Under the pieces are notes generated by a model that did no database searches, was not told the DNA's origin, and worked only from the letters and a program-made list of their open reading frames with translations. A stretch of DNA of 64,000 nt from Vandiemenella viatica (lineage: Eukaryota; Arthropoda; Insecta; Orthoptera; Morabidae). The translations under genes were made by a program, and so were the position numbers. Of the stretch, positions 34,840 to 45,340 are shown piece after piece (the first letter of the stretch is position 1; every line of letters starts with the position of its first letter). Location of the stretch: assembly GCA_031002005.1 (NCBI GenBank), contig CM061920.1:105769447-105833446 (forward strand). Direction: 5' to 3'.

Positions 34840-36258
34840 CACTCCTGGAAATTGAAATAAAAACACATTGACGCCGGTGTATAAGACCCACCATACTTGC
34901 TCCGGACACTACGAGAGGGCTGTACAAGCAATGATCAAACGCACGGCACAGCGGACACAGCAGGAACAGCAGTGTTGGCCGTCGAAGGGCGCTAGCTGCG
35001 CAGTGGTTGGGCACCACCGCAGTCAGTGTCAGCCAGTTTGCCGTGGCATACAGAGTTCCATCTCAGTCTTTAACACTGGTAGCATGCCGCGACAGCGTGT
35101 ACGTGAACCGTATGTGCAGTTGACAGACTTTGAGCGAGGGCGTATAGTGGGCATGCGGGAGGCCGGGTGGACGTACCGCCGAATTGCTCAACATGTGGAG
35201 CGCGAGGTCTCCACAGTACATCGGTGTTGTCGCCAGTGGTTGGCGGAAGGTGCACGTGGCCGTCGATCTGGGTCCGGACAGCAGCGACGCACGGACGCAC
35301 GCCAAGATCGTCGCATCCTACGCAGTGCCGTAGGGGACCGCACCGCCACTTCCCGGCAAATTAGGGACACTGTTGATCCTGGGGTATCAGAGAGGACCAT
35401 TCGCAACCGTCTCCATGAAGCTGGGCTACGGTCCCGCGCACCGTTAGGTCGTCTTCCGCTCACGCCCCAACATCGTGCAGCCCGCCTCCAGTAGTGTCGC
35501 GACAGGCGTGTATGGAGGGACGAATGGAGACGTGTCGTCTTCAGTGATGAGAGTCGCTTCTGCCTTGGTGCCAATGATGGTCGTATGCGTGTTTGGCGCC
35601 GTGCAGGTGAGTGCCACAATCAGGACTGCATACGACCGAGGCACACAGGGCCAACACCCGGCATCATGGTGTGGGGAGCGATCTCCTACACTGGCCATAC
35701 ACCTCTGGTGATCGTCGAGGGGACACTGAACAGTGCACAGTACATTCAAACCGCCATCGAACCCATCGTTCTACCATTCCTAGACCGGCAAGGGAACATG
35801 CTGTTCCAACAGGACAATGCACGTCCACATGTATCCCGTGCCACCCAACGTGCTCTAGAAGGTGTAAGTCAACTACCCTGGCCAGCGAGATATCCGGATC
35901 TGTCCCCCATTGAGCATGTTTGGGACTGGATGAAACGTCGTCTCACGCGGTCTGCACGTCCAGCACGAACGCTGGTCCAGCTGAGGCGCCAGGTGGAAAT
36001 GGCTTGGCATGCCGTTCCACAGGACTACATCCAGCACCTCTACGATCGTCTCCATGGGAGAATTGCAGCCTGCATTGCTGCGAAAGGAGGATATACACGG
36101 TACTAGTGCCGACATTGTGCATGCTCTGTTGCCTGTGTCTGTGTGCCTATGGTTCTGTCTGTGTGATCATGTGTTGTATCTGATCCCAGGAATGTGTATA
36201 TAAAGTTTCCCATTCCTGGGACAATGAATTCACGTTCTTATTTCAATTTCCAGGAGTG
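34840..36258 (+). mobile_element. full-length Tc1-family DNA transposon
   Basis: Terminal inverted repeats begin CACTCCTGGAAATTGAAATA at both ends (34840 onward and the complement ending at 36258), about 22-25 bp with mismatches only at the inner edge. Both ends abut TA (34838-34839 and 36259-36260), the Tc1/mariner target duplication. The 1419-bp length suits a complete Tc1 element. The enclosed transposase frame has one stop codon. Short TIRs, rather than the 200-bp type, are seen. Confidence 0.93.
35084..36106 (+). pseudogene. Tc1 transposase, one in-frame stop
   Basis: From the ATG at 35084 (MPRQRVREPYV) to the stop at 36104-36106 the frame is 340 codons, the usual Tc1 length. The only lesion is TAG at 35492-35494, at a position where Trp (TGG) would fit. 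The N-terminal part has helix-turn-helix DNA-binding segments (LTDFERGRIVGMREAGWTYR...IAQHV, then a second paired-like domain around RTATSRQIRDTV). The catalytic domain after the stop keeps VVFSDESRF (first Asp), MLFQQDNARPHVS (second Asp) and YPDLSPIEHVWDW (Glu), with 32 residues between second Asp and Glu by my count. A longer upstream extension from 34868 is open but does not look Tc1-like, so I prefer 35084. Without readthrough it gives only the DNA-binding half, which could act as a repressor; that is speculation. Confidence 0.9.
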
Positions 36259-36260
36259 TA

Positions 36261-36820
36261 TTTTCCAGTACTGTACATAGCGAAGTGTAGAAATAAGTAT
36301 TTCCCAGCGCCATATTTGTTTAGTACAGAGGTTCTCTCCTATTTTTCGACGCTTCAGTACATAGGTGATTTTCAGTTGTCATCTTTTATCATTTGTATGC
36401 CTGTCTTTTTTGATCCAAATCAACTGTATTGGAATTAATTCAGTTCACGCCAGTCTGACTGTTGCATGATAATGGTTACCATGGATCATCAGGTATTCCT
36501 GTTCCCAGCGAACCCCGACAGCAGAGTCCCTGGTCCTCCAGTTTGTGGGATTTATTAGGTATCAATCCCCTCTCCTCCCTCAAACAAGAGTATTATGTAA
36601 ACGCATCGAAGAACCTAGAAATGAATGGTCAACAAAACAGATGAAGCTATGCTACTGCTTGGAATACGAGATACATTAGAAATGAAGAACCTGAAAAATT
36701 CCAAGAAATAAAGATGAAATACGTAACTGTAACTGTGATATATCAACTCAAGAGAAAGATTAACGGAATGCTCTTAACAGTGAACTATACAAAGATTTAT
36801 AGTAATCTCGTAGCTGGAAT
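36261..36820. other. unassigned stretch
   Basis: Nothing recognised between the Tc1 element and the hairpin. Confidence 0.45.
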
Positions 36821-36929
36821 TATCCATAGCAATAGATGCAAAATGGACATATGAAATAGCAGATTAATCACTTATAAATCAATTAATCTGCTATTTCAGA
36901 TGTCCATTTTGCATCTATCGTCATGGATA
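36821..36929. repeat. long near-perfect hairpin (48-bp arms, 13-nt loop)
   Basis: The left arm, 36821-36868, and right arm, 36882-36929, are reverse complements with only a few mismatches: taatctgctattt pairs with aaatagcagatta, and tgtccattttgcatct with agatgcaaaatggaca. The intervening loop is cacttataaatca. Transcription would give a stable stem resembling a hairpin-RNA precursor. It could also be the core of a small foldback element. DNA from 36930 to 37740 shows nothing else. Confidence 0.85.
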
Positions 36930-37740
36930 TAAGCGTACGCATTATAACCTACCTATTATGGTCTGACGGAAAACATGTCGCATCCGCTTTAATATATACA
37001 CCAAAGGATGGGATATAAAAATTAAATAACAAATTCTTGAAATACCATAGTGACAATTTAATCGTCGTTAGAGGCCAAAATGCAAGATTAGGAAACCAAA
37101 TAATCCGCTAGATTGTACAATAATTTGACGATGGACAGTATATAATAAAGGCAAATTTTAAGAGAATTTACATTCTTCAACTATGGTATATTAACAAAAA
37201 CTGTTTTTTCATTTTCCTTTTAAAGAAAGTTGTTCATAAATGTACATGAGAATGCCCATGGACATAGATCCATTACTGAACATAGAATTTCCAATTTTAA
37301 AATAAAAACAAGATACAAGAAGTTTTAGAGGAGTACTCTAACACTTTCTGGTACCTTCACTAATTTGGCTTCTTAAAGGATGAAAACTGACCAAACTTAA
37401 CGTCACTAATAACCTGGGTCATAAATTAATTATCTTGAAAGGCAGAAACTTCATAGGTTTATGTCATAAAATATTGACCAGCCATCTAAGCGATCGCACT
37501 GGATGTCTAACAAATGATGAAGAGTGGCATAATATACATGACGTCATTAATTGCGCATCCAATGAAGCGCTAGAGACGTGGACAAATACTGGAATAGAAA
37601 ATGGAACGGTGAAGAATATTGAACGATGAAATCTAAAATGCCACTAACAGCAAAAGATTGGATTACTTCTCTTTTAGCCCAGGATACGGCTCTATGATTT
37701 CTATGTCCAACTTTCTTTAAAGTTAAATGCAATTTTTATA

Positions 37741-38169
37741 TATAATTATTAATATCGGAATACGGCTGGCCACAAGTATTTTTAATTAAAATTTCACTTT
37801 TTTAAAATAAATTATAATTCATTTCTAATAGAGACATGTAAAGAACTTAAAAAATTTGGATTGCCTATGTAAAAGTGGTCTCAAGTATGGGTTGCCAGCT
37901 GTTAAAGTCACAGGACTGCGTTGCGCGAACTCTTTCTCGCTCTTACATCTGTAACAGCTGACAACCCCTACTTTCTGCCACTTGTACATGGGCAGCCCAA
38001 AATTTTTAATTTCTTCACACGTCTCTCTTTGAAATGAATTATAATTTATTTTTAAAAAAACAAGTGAACAAAATTTCTCGAAAAATATTTGAAATTTTTA
38101 TTAAAGGTTCTTGCGGATCTATTTTAATAGGCAGCCTGGCAGAACCGTATTTTGTTATTAATAATTATA
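37741..38169. mobile_element. foldback (MITE-like) element, nearly palindromic
   Basis: The ends are exact 14-bp inverted repeats (tataattattaata at 37741-37754 and its complement at 38156-38169). Pairing continues inward over most of the length: aaataaattataattcattt (37805 region) pairs with its complement near 38030, and gggttg.cagctgtta (about 37888-37905) pairs with its complement near 37953-37970. The unpaired loop is about 37906-37952. The right arm is about 50 bp longer through insertions. Length about 429 bp, no coding capacity. TA next to both ends hints at a TA target duplication as in Tc1/mariner-type MITEs. Confidence 0.8.
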
Positions 38170-38329
38170 CATAAAAATGCAGTTCGATTAAAAAACAGAC
38201 GTAGAAATCATGCCGTAGAATCTTGGTGTATTTTACGCACGACCACCCTAGTTCTTTGCTTCTGGAAGCAGAGAAGGCGCAAGGAAAAAATGGGTATTCA
38301 GTAATGCCCGTTTGGATGAACCAATCCGG

Positions 38330-38566
38330 TTTTTTTTTTTTAACTGCTTTACGTCTCTTTTTAACATCGAGGTCTTTAGACACGGGAAAGGATGGGGGGC
38401 AAGAATGGGGGCAAGAAATGAGAAGGAATTCGGCCATGGCCTTTTTGAAGGAAGCATCCCGGCATTTGCCTGGAGTGATTTGGGGAAACAATGGAAAACC
38501 CAAATCTAGATGCCCGGACGGGGATTCGAACCGCCGACCTCCCGGATGCGAGGCGAGGACGCTAAG
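38330..38566 (-). repeat. tRNA-derived SINE, family A, well preserved
   Basis: Minus-strand copy, with the T12 at 38330-38341 marking its poly(A) tail. The body matches the 62248 copy closely (ggccatggcctttttgaagg; ggaaaacccaaatctagatg; ccggacggggattcgaacc). One of the younger-looking copies in the window. Confidence 0.88.
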
Positions 38567-38567
38567 A

Positions 38568-38645
38568 ACCATTCCGGCATTCACCTAGACTGGAATCCAT
38601 GAAACACCGAAATCTAGCTAGGAACCTAATCCGCGTATTTTGCAG
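38568..38645 (-). repeat. older SINE family A fragment adjoining the intact copy
   Basis: Contains attccggcattcacctagac and gaaacaccgaaatctagc, the mid-body of family A in the same orientation, heavily diverged. The younger SINE probably inserted next to or into it. Confidence 0.5.
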
Positions 38646-40168
38646 ATTGGCAGAAAACACTGGATAAGAACCTTAGGAGGAGAAATGAGAATGAAAGCGT
38701 CAAAAAAAGACGCTTGTGGGAGCGGTAAATGGTTGTCAACTGTTTGATTATGTCTGCAACGATATTAAACAGGAACTGCAAGGATCAGGAAAACCTTACT
38801 GTAAATCTAAGTACGAACAATAGTTTATAGCACATATTATCTTGGCTCTCCGGGTGGACCCGCGGCGATATGTTTAAACCTAACGTTTCTGCCATCGTTC
38901 TGCGGTCTACTTCAGAGTATAATACATACAGGGACCGCGGAAGCTTTTGTAATCAATTGATAGCACGTCTTGGTCGAATGGAAATCTACATAATTCTAAA
39001 ATTTTCTTTATGGAGGTAACATATTATGCCATAATACAGTGCTAACACGAGTCAATTTTCCTTATCTTCACAACAAGAAGACTTTTCCGTTTATTATATC
39101 TTGAGTCGGACCATATACTCCAGCAAAAAAAATAATCAGAAGCTGAAAGCCGAAACGACTGACTATAATTGCAAATTCCATTTAAATCTAAAGCTCATAA
39201 ACTAATAACGATTACCATCTTATAAAATTTTAATTTCTAAAAAATGAATAAAAATTTATTGAAGATACAAATTACAATACCTAATTGTTGATATAGCCAA
39301 TTGATTGTAATGACTACTTGGGGTTTCGTTGATTTTTAACTTATTGATCATACTATACTGGGTGCCAAGCTGCTAGGACTTTTGTATTGATTACAATTAT
39401 TTATGATTTTAACCTACATGACACCTTATTTAGGACCAAGAAGGTAAAAACAGAAAATAGTTTAAAATATTTATTACACTAAAGGACCTAAATGATTCAC
39501 ATTTATTGTTTCACTACATCTGTGATGCAGTAACAAAAGCAGAGAGTACACTTGGGTGGAGAATTATTGTAAATAGTTTTTCACTGGTGGATGTAGATTT
39601 ACCGCACTGTTAGTTAAACCCACAAAGCATTGACAACACACACAGCCCGTCCCATGACTACAGTCAAGCAGCCTCGTCAGAAATTATGGTCACATCGGCT
39701 GTTCAACCAGAACAGATGTCTCTAGCATCGTAGTCAAAACTGTTCTTCCCGCTTGTTACAAGTTCGCAACCAAGAAACCACTCGTTGCTGTTCGTGGGCC
39801 TCTTTCGGCGTTGACCCTCCAGTCCCTCTTTTCACAAACGATTCATCTCCTCCTATTCCTTCTACTCCTGTTAACATTTATACTATTGACTTTTTTACTA
39901 TCCACGCTATCTGCGGCTGTCGGTGGGTGGTCGTCGTGATAGGTCAGATAACGTTGTATGGCTAATAAAGTGGTTTGTCTTGGCCGTCGGTCGGCAGCAG
40001 TTTTTGTGGTCACCACTCCTTGGCAAACACATTTCTATCCACGGTCAAACGAAACAATGAACGGTAGCACTGCTGTGCCTCTAGGAATCCCTGAGCGAGC
40101 GAATATGTTACGCACGCCTCAAAAAACGAATTCTATGAGTCATACTACTATGTCGTCATTACAGCATA
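38646..40168. other. unassigned DNA
   Basis: No element or gene recognised. The part at about 39640-40100 is somewhat GC-richer and carries short plus-strand frames without motifs. Confidence 0.45.
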
Positions 40169-40215
40169 TCTATACTAATATTATAAATGTGAAATAACTC
40201 TGTCTCACTGTGTTA
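40169..40215 (+). mobile_element. 5' end of a Helitron-like element, cut by a SINE
   Basis: Begins TCTATACTAATATTATAAAT and continues gtgaaataactctgtc, the characteristic start of an insect Helitron-type repeat (Helitrons start with TC and insert without duplications). Homology stops where the T run of the next SINE begins. Body phrases of the same family are seen at 27295-27440. Confidence 0.5.
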
Positions 40216-40366
40216 TTTTTTTTTTAATCTCTCTTAACAGTGAGATCTTCAGAGACGGGAAATAATGGGGGCAAGGAATGGGAAGAAATTCGGCCATTGC
40301 CTTTTGAAGGAAGCATCCCGGCATTTCCCTGGAGTGATTTGGGAAACCATGGAAAACCCAAATATG
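40216..40366 (-). repeat. SINE family A, 5' truncated
   Basis: Minus-strand copy with a T10 tail (40216-40225), the well-kept 3' half and body down to catggaaaacccaaatatgc. The B-box/tRNA head is missing, a normal truncation of the 5' end at retroposition. Confidence 0.8.
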
Positions 40367-40465
40367 CACTAGTTTGGTTTCATCAGCTGTCAAATTCCAG
40401 AGAGAGAAGAAATGATGGTTAGTTAACAGAGATGCATGTTACAGCTACGGTGAATTTTCGTCGAC

Positions 40466-40632
40466 TGTGGTGGGTGAAAGGTTAAGCTCTGGTCTCGCCT
40501 TCCGGAGTTCCCGAGTTCACTCCAGGCGAATCCCGGAATGGTCTCTTCAAAACGCCATAGCCAAATTCCTTTCTGTTCCTTGTCCTCATTCGTTTCCCGT
40601 TTCTATTGGCCACCTAGACTCTGAAGAGTTAT
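40466..40632 (+). repeat. SINE family A, internally deleted
   Basis: Plus-strand copy: head gtggtgggtgaaaggttaag...ctggtctcgcc, then a jump over the B-box and first body block to gttcactccaggcgaatccc, then cgccatagccaaattcc and gttccttgtcc. It lies 100 bp from the oppositely oriented copy at 40216-40366. Confidence 0.7.
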
Positions 40633-42334
40633 ACAGCCACAATCAAAAAACTGTAAATTGTAACATGTCACATTTGTCTTAATAAATTAGATTTAAAAAG
40701 CTATCATTCGTTAATACGCACCAGTGAATGTTCAGATAAAGCGTTCTTTGTTGGAGAGCCGTTAACTGATGGAGATTAAACTGCAGGACAATAAAAAATA
40801 TCGAGTGTTTTCAGATTGATCCACTAATTGTTAAATATTAAACTAAAGGGAATTCCAAATGTTTTAACCTTTGCGCAGTTGCAGTTTTAAAACACCTAAA
40901 TATTAATTACTTTTTGCTTTTCTAATTAAACCTAACACCAACTAAATTTCATAAAGATGTATCATAGCAAACATTTTAAAAATCGCATAGGCCAATACTT
41001 ATGTTACGACAACAATAACACATATTTTCTTAACTAATTAAGATGCAGAGCTCTCATGGTGACTCACTATAATCTTCTAGGGTCCAAAACATTATTTTAG
41101 AACGCATTTTCATACACTTACAAAACTTTTCTGAACAGAAAAAGCATGATTGTTTCTGAAATTCATGTCTAGAAGAGAACAACCTTATTAGATTGCATGT
41201 TCTTGTCGTCCTGAAAATTCATCTGTGTGAATCAATAATAAACTGGATGGAAAGATTTTCAGCGGATGGTTCATTCATTCTGTACCCCTGTCCTCCCTAC
41301 TGTGTGTAAAGCAAAATTGCTCAAAATAATTCATTTTTAATGGCTTATTTGATGTACTAGATGATTAAAGGGATAAATGATTATGGAAATCTTAAATACC
41401 AATAGAATAAACTTTTAAAAAGTCTCAGTTCACTAAATACTGCTCATACAAAATTATTTTCATAATTGTCCAGAAATAAGACATCTTAACACCAGCTTCT
41501 TATGGCACATTTACATATCGCTTACATAAATTCAAATGGACTGTGATTAACACAGAGGTAATTACTTTACAACGTAAACATTTTATCTTGTTGTTTTCAG
41601 TAAATTAATTATTAAATTTATGATTTAATTGTGGATTGTTGTGTGATATTCTGTACATCAAATATAGCATTGAGAATAAGTTTTTCTTTAAAATTGGTAA
41701 GAAATGTGCTTATTCTGAAGATTATTATTTATGAGTAATAACTTAATAAGGATGATATCATCTCGATACTGGAACTGACAGTACGGTATAAGAGAGTTGC
41801 GAGAATGGCGCCTGGTCTGCAGATCTCTCCCGCGGCTTGGAATGTAATCGAGAATGCAGTGTAGGGTATTGAATTTCAGCGTAAAAGGAAGACAGCGACT
41901 GTGTCGCACCGTAGCTACCTCACCCACGGGGAGCCAGCTGCCTCTCAACAGACAGGCAAACGGAAAGAGGGAAGTCGATCTATACGAAATTTTATGTAAA
42001 TACATCTAGCGGAATAGCGCTGCGATAAAAAGGAGTCTCTCGCGTTTTCCTTTTTGCTTCATGCAGAAGTAAAAAACTTGGAATAATTTTACTTGGGTAC
42101 TACTCCTTACGTTTTCTCGTTTTGTACTTGTGCCCGTTCCATGGAATCTGACGAAAATCATTAAAAAAAATTCGTAACCGTAGATTTTCCTGTGCGAATT
42201 CCTTGGCAGTGCAAAACCAAATTGGATTTGTTGTTGGCAGTAAACAGACGCCATCTAAGAGATGACAAAAAGCTGATTTCAACAAATCAGATCGTACTGT
42301 TTTCAGACATTTTAATCCCGCTTTCAGTAACACA
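40633..42334. other. AT-rich DNA, nothing recognised
   Basis: A slightly GC-richer block at about 41800-41960 has short frames without motifs. No element ends found. Confidence 0.5.
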
Positions 42335-42336
42335 TA

Positions 42337-43246
42337 CAATGATCAGCCAGAACATTATGACTACCTGCCTACTATCGATATAAACCCACCCAAGCGATAG
42401 CTGACGACGAATGACTGCTATTCAGACACACACACGGTGCATGTAGTAGCAATGAGCGTGACAACGGTGTTTAAAGTGGGGAAGGCGCGCGATGTATCTG
42501 AGTTTGACCGAGATTATGATGGCCCGGAGGCTCGGCACGCGCATTTCGGAAACTGCACGACTTGTCGGGTCGTCGAAGAGTGCTGTGGCGATTGTCTTCA
42601 AGAAGTGGCGAAACAAAGGTGAAACCACGATCAAACGTCGAGGGTTTGGGCGGCCACTCCTCACTACAGATGTCGGACGTCGTAGGCTGGGCAGACTGGT
42701 AAAACAGGACAGACGGCGAACTGTGGTGGAACTAACATCAGACTTTAATGATGGGCAGAGTACAAGTGTGTCTGAACACACAGTAATCCGAAAACTCCTA
42801 ACGATGGATTTCCGCAGCCGACGACCCATGCATGTGTCAATGTTAACACCACGACATAGGCAACTAGGGTTGATATGGGCACGTGACCATTGTCACTGTA
42901 TGTTGGTGCAGTGGCAGAGCGTTGTATGGTTCTTCTTCATGCCGATGGGAGGGTGCGAATCCGTCATTTCGTAGGGAATCAGCTTCTTGACACCTGTACT
43001 GCAGAACTCGCCAGATCTAAACCCGATCGAACACATGTGGCATGCGATTGAAGGTGGCGTCAGAGCTCATCACCCGCCTCCCCGGAATTTATGGGAATTC
43101 GGTGACTTGTGTGTGCATATGTGGTACCAAATCCCTCCAGCTACCTACCATGGGCTCGTGCCAAGACACGTCGCCGCTGTTGTCCGTGACAAAGATGGAC
43201 ACGTCGGCAATTAGGTAGGTGGTAATAATGTTCTGACTGATCAGTT
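42337..43246 (+). mobile_element. internally deleted Tc1-family transposon
   Basis: The ends match as inverted repeats of about 28 bp (TGATCAGCCAGAACATTATG on the left; TGATCAGTCAGAACATTATT on the complement of the right) and both abut TA (42335-42336, 43247-43248). Length is 910 bp. The transposase gene inside is missing its central catalytic part. A copy with both ends intact but no enzyme is a non-autonomous derivative that could be moved only in trans. It belongs to a different Tc1 subfamily from the element at 34840. Confidence 0.9.
42437..43214 (+). pseudogene. Tc1 transposase with frameshift and catalytic deletion
   Basis: The N-terminus starts in one frame (ARDVSEFDR, about 42485-42515) and continues in another (MARRLGTRISETARLVGSS, a helix-turn-helix, then TIKRRGFGRPLLTT), so a small indel lies near 42517-42525. 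The frame runs to LIWARDHCHCMLVQWQSVVW and then a deletion removes the first catalytic Asp motif. A piece encoding ADGRVRIRHFVGNQLLDTC is followed directly by NSPDLNPIEHMWHAIE, which holds the catalytic Glu, so the second Asp is gone too. The C-terminal end (VRDKDGHV) is kept to 43214. Confidence 0.82.
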
Positions 43247-43285
43247 TATATGTACGAATAGTTAACTGTAATGTCATATACAATG

Positions 43286-44345
43286 AATCTATACTAAAAA
43301 AGGCTCAGGTTGCTCATTGCGTAGCCATGTCCGTGACGCTGTGACGTCACGCTTTCCGTCTTCGATGTCGAAGTAACAACGGCGAGATATGCTACTCGAG
43401 GTTTTACGCGTTATTTAATAACAGCTGTAATTAGTTAAGCATCCGCGAGGAATTGAATTTACTGGGACACTGGAAGAGTTTAAATGGACATATTAATAAT
43501 AACTTGCTTTTTCTTTACTTATATTCCTTTCTTATACTCTTTGTTAAGAGATACTGCTTTTCCTGTAAGCTAAGAAATATCGTCATAACTTTATTTTCAA
43601 GGTTATGTCCGTTATTTAATAATAATCGTATTTGGGTAGCGAAGAAGTTAACTGCCAAAATACTACGTTAAGCACGTTATTTTTGAAGCGCTTGCGAGAT
43701 ATTTATGTTCTTTGTAACCACTTTCACTCTTTGTTAAGAGATACTGCTTTTCCTGTAAGCTAAGAAATATCGTCATAACTTTATTTTCAAGGTTATGTCC
43801 GTTATTTAATAATAATCGTATTTGGGTAGCGAAGAAGTTAACTGCCAAAATACTGCGTTAAGCACGTCATTTTTGAAGCGCGTGCGAGATGTTTATGTTC
43901 TTTGTAACCACTTTCACTATAATGTCACTGTTCTAGTATACCCGAAGAAATTAATTGCAAAAATCCTGAAATAGAAGCATGTAGCGTATTGCTTATAAAT
44001 TAACATTTTAATTATTAGTAGCTTTTTATTGCGGGTGTTGTTATATCATTTGCATGCAAATAGTTCCAATAGATCAAATTTAAATCGCAATACAGTGAAT
44101 GTGTTCATCAGTGGATAACAGAATATATTACTTTCGAACGGAGATATTAGTGAAGGTCGAGGTGCAGCGGGGACCAGAATTCCAACTGACACTCTTAATT
44201 AACGATGAATTTAGTTTTATAAATAACTTAAACTTCCTTCATAAGAGAGCTGTTCCAGAAATTATTGTAATTATTATATTATTTTGGATTCGGGCTGGCC
44301 CAGGATAAAACTAACATTACGCGGTATAGCGTAAGGTTTTCGGAT
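43286..44345 (+). mobile_element. Helitron-like interspersed repeat, family H, largest copy
   Basis: The left end reads TCTATACTAAAAAAGG, similar to the Helitron-type start at 40169. Its first 60 bp (cgtgacgctgtgacgtcacgctttccgtc) match the complement of 59970-60030 and 21420-21490. Its right part (ggcccaggataaaactaac...gcgtaaggttttcgg, 44297-44340) matches the complement of 59157-59205. So about 1 kb is shared with the copy at 59085. No Rep/helicase coding is present and the 3' CTRR end with hairpin was not found. The Helitron assignment rests on the start sequence alone. Confidence 0.45.
43536..43915. repeat. 190-bp tandem duplication, two copies
   Basis: Units 43536-43725 and 43726-43915 are in direct tandem with only about four to six differences (for example actacg/actgcg, cacgtta/cacgtca, gcttgcg/gcgtgcg). 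It lies inside the Helitron-like repeat and arose after that element was formed, because the other copies in the window do not show it. Short frames inside are duplicated too and are not genes. Confidence 0.92.
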
Positions 44346-45187
44346 CGAAATTTAGTTTCATTAGTTCCATAGTTCTGTCGTCATTATTCAGTAAAATTTG
44401 CAATTGTAAACCACAACACAAATACGTACACCATAACAAAATTAAGGTTATAAGCAATGAATAATATCAATTCTATTTAGTTAGGTAACTTCAAAGAAAT
44501 GAATTATCTGAGCATTGCGTTTAATCTGTCAGTTTTAACTAGCTTAGAGTGTAATAATAACTATGTAAAAACTTCCGCTGTTTTTGCTATGCATGAAAAT
44601 AAACACATAATACAAAGCCTTAACACCAAAATAAAAACACATTGTAATTTAATGTACAGTTTCAGTATGTCTCATTAATGAAGTCTGCTTGGTATACACG
44701 TTACTACGGCCATGGAAATTTAAATAGATATTAAATACAGATGGTAACGCAGTACTCGAGGAGAGTGAACGGCGACGTGTTCATGGTGACATTATTAGCT
44801 TTCAGAGCAGCCAAGAATCTAGGCGCGCATAGCTATACTCAGCCCAGAGATTATACGTTTAATCCTTCAGTCTAAATTTATCAGTGGTCTAAATTTAAAT
44901 AATTTGCACTACCAGAATTCCATATTGTGCCATTCATCACCAGGAAGGACTGCGGATTTTGTGTATCAAGAAGGTTTTTTTAAGAGATGTTTTTAAAACT
45001 ATTGATTAATAATTTCATTGTTTTACTTCTGTAAAAGTTTTTAGTTTTCTTATAAAGGAATTGTGATGTATCCAACATTAAGATTATTTCAACATTATTC
45101 CAGCATCAAAGCCGCCTTACAATTTTATTTGTTAGAGTTTTACGAATTGTTTAAACCGAGATTAATAGTGTCGGGAGATCGTTGGTG
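44346..45187. other. AT-rich DNA, nothing recognised
   Basis: It may include the unrecognised remainder of the Helitron-like repeat. No coding signal. Confidence 0.45.
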
Positions 45188-45340
45188 GCTAGTAATGGGG
45201 ATTAAATCGTCCATGATCTTTATATAGTAACGATCCCCTCATTCCCTTGAAGTGATTTTGGCAAACAATGAAATATCGAAATATGGATTCATGGACCGGA
45301 AACTGAACCAGATTTCAGGCTCGAACGTTATCCACTTAAG
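45188..45340 (-). repeat. strongly diverged SINE family A remnant
   Basis: The pattern ttgaagtgattttggcaaac, aatatcgaaatatggattc, gatttcaggctcgaacg follows the minus-strand SINE body and head in order but at low identity. An old copy. Confidence 0.4.

Noticed and set aside
34868..35083. Upstream extension of the Tc1 transposase (72 extra codons)
   Set aside because: The extension is open, but its translation is not transposase-like; the ATG at 35084 gives the normal 340-codon length.
43453..43671. 72-codon plus-strand frame near the tandem duplication
   Set aside because: It starts inside the Helitron-like repeat and ends in the duplicated unit; composition, not coding, explains it.
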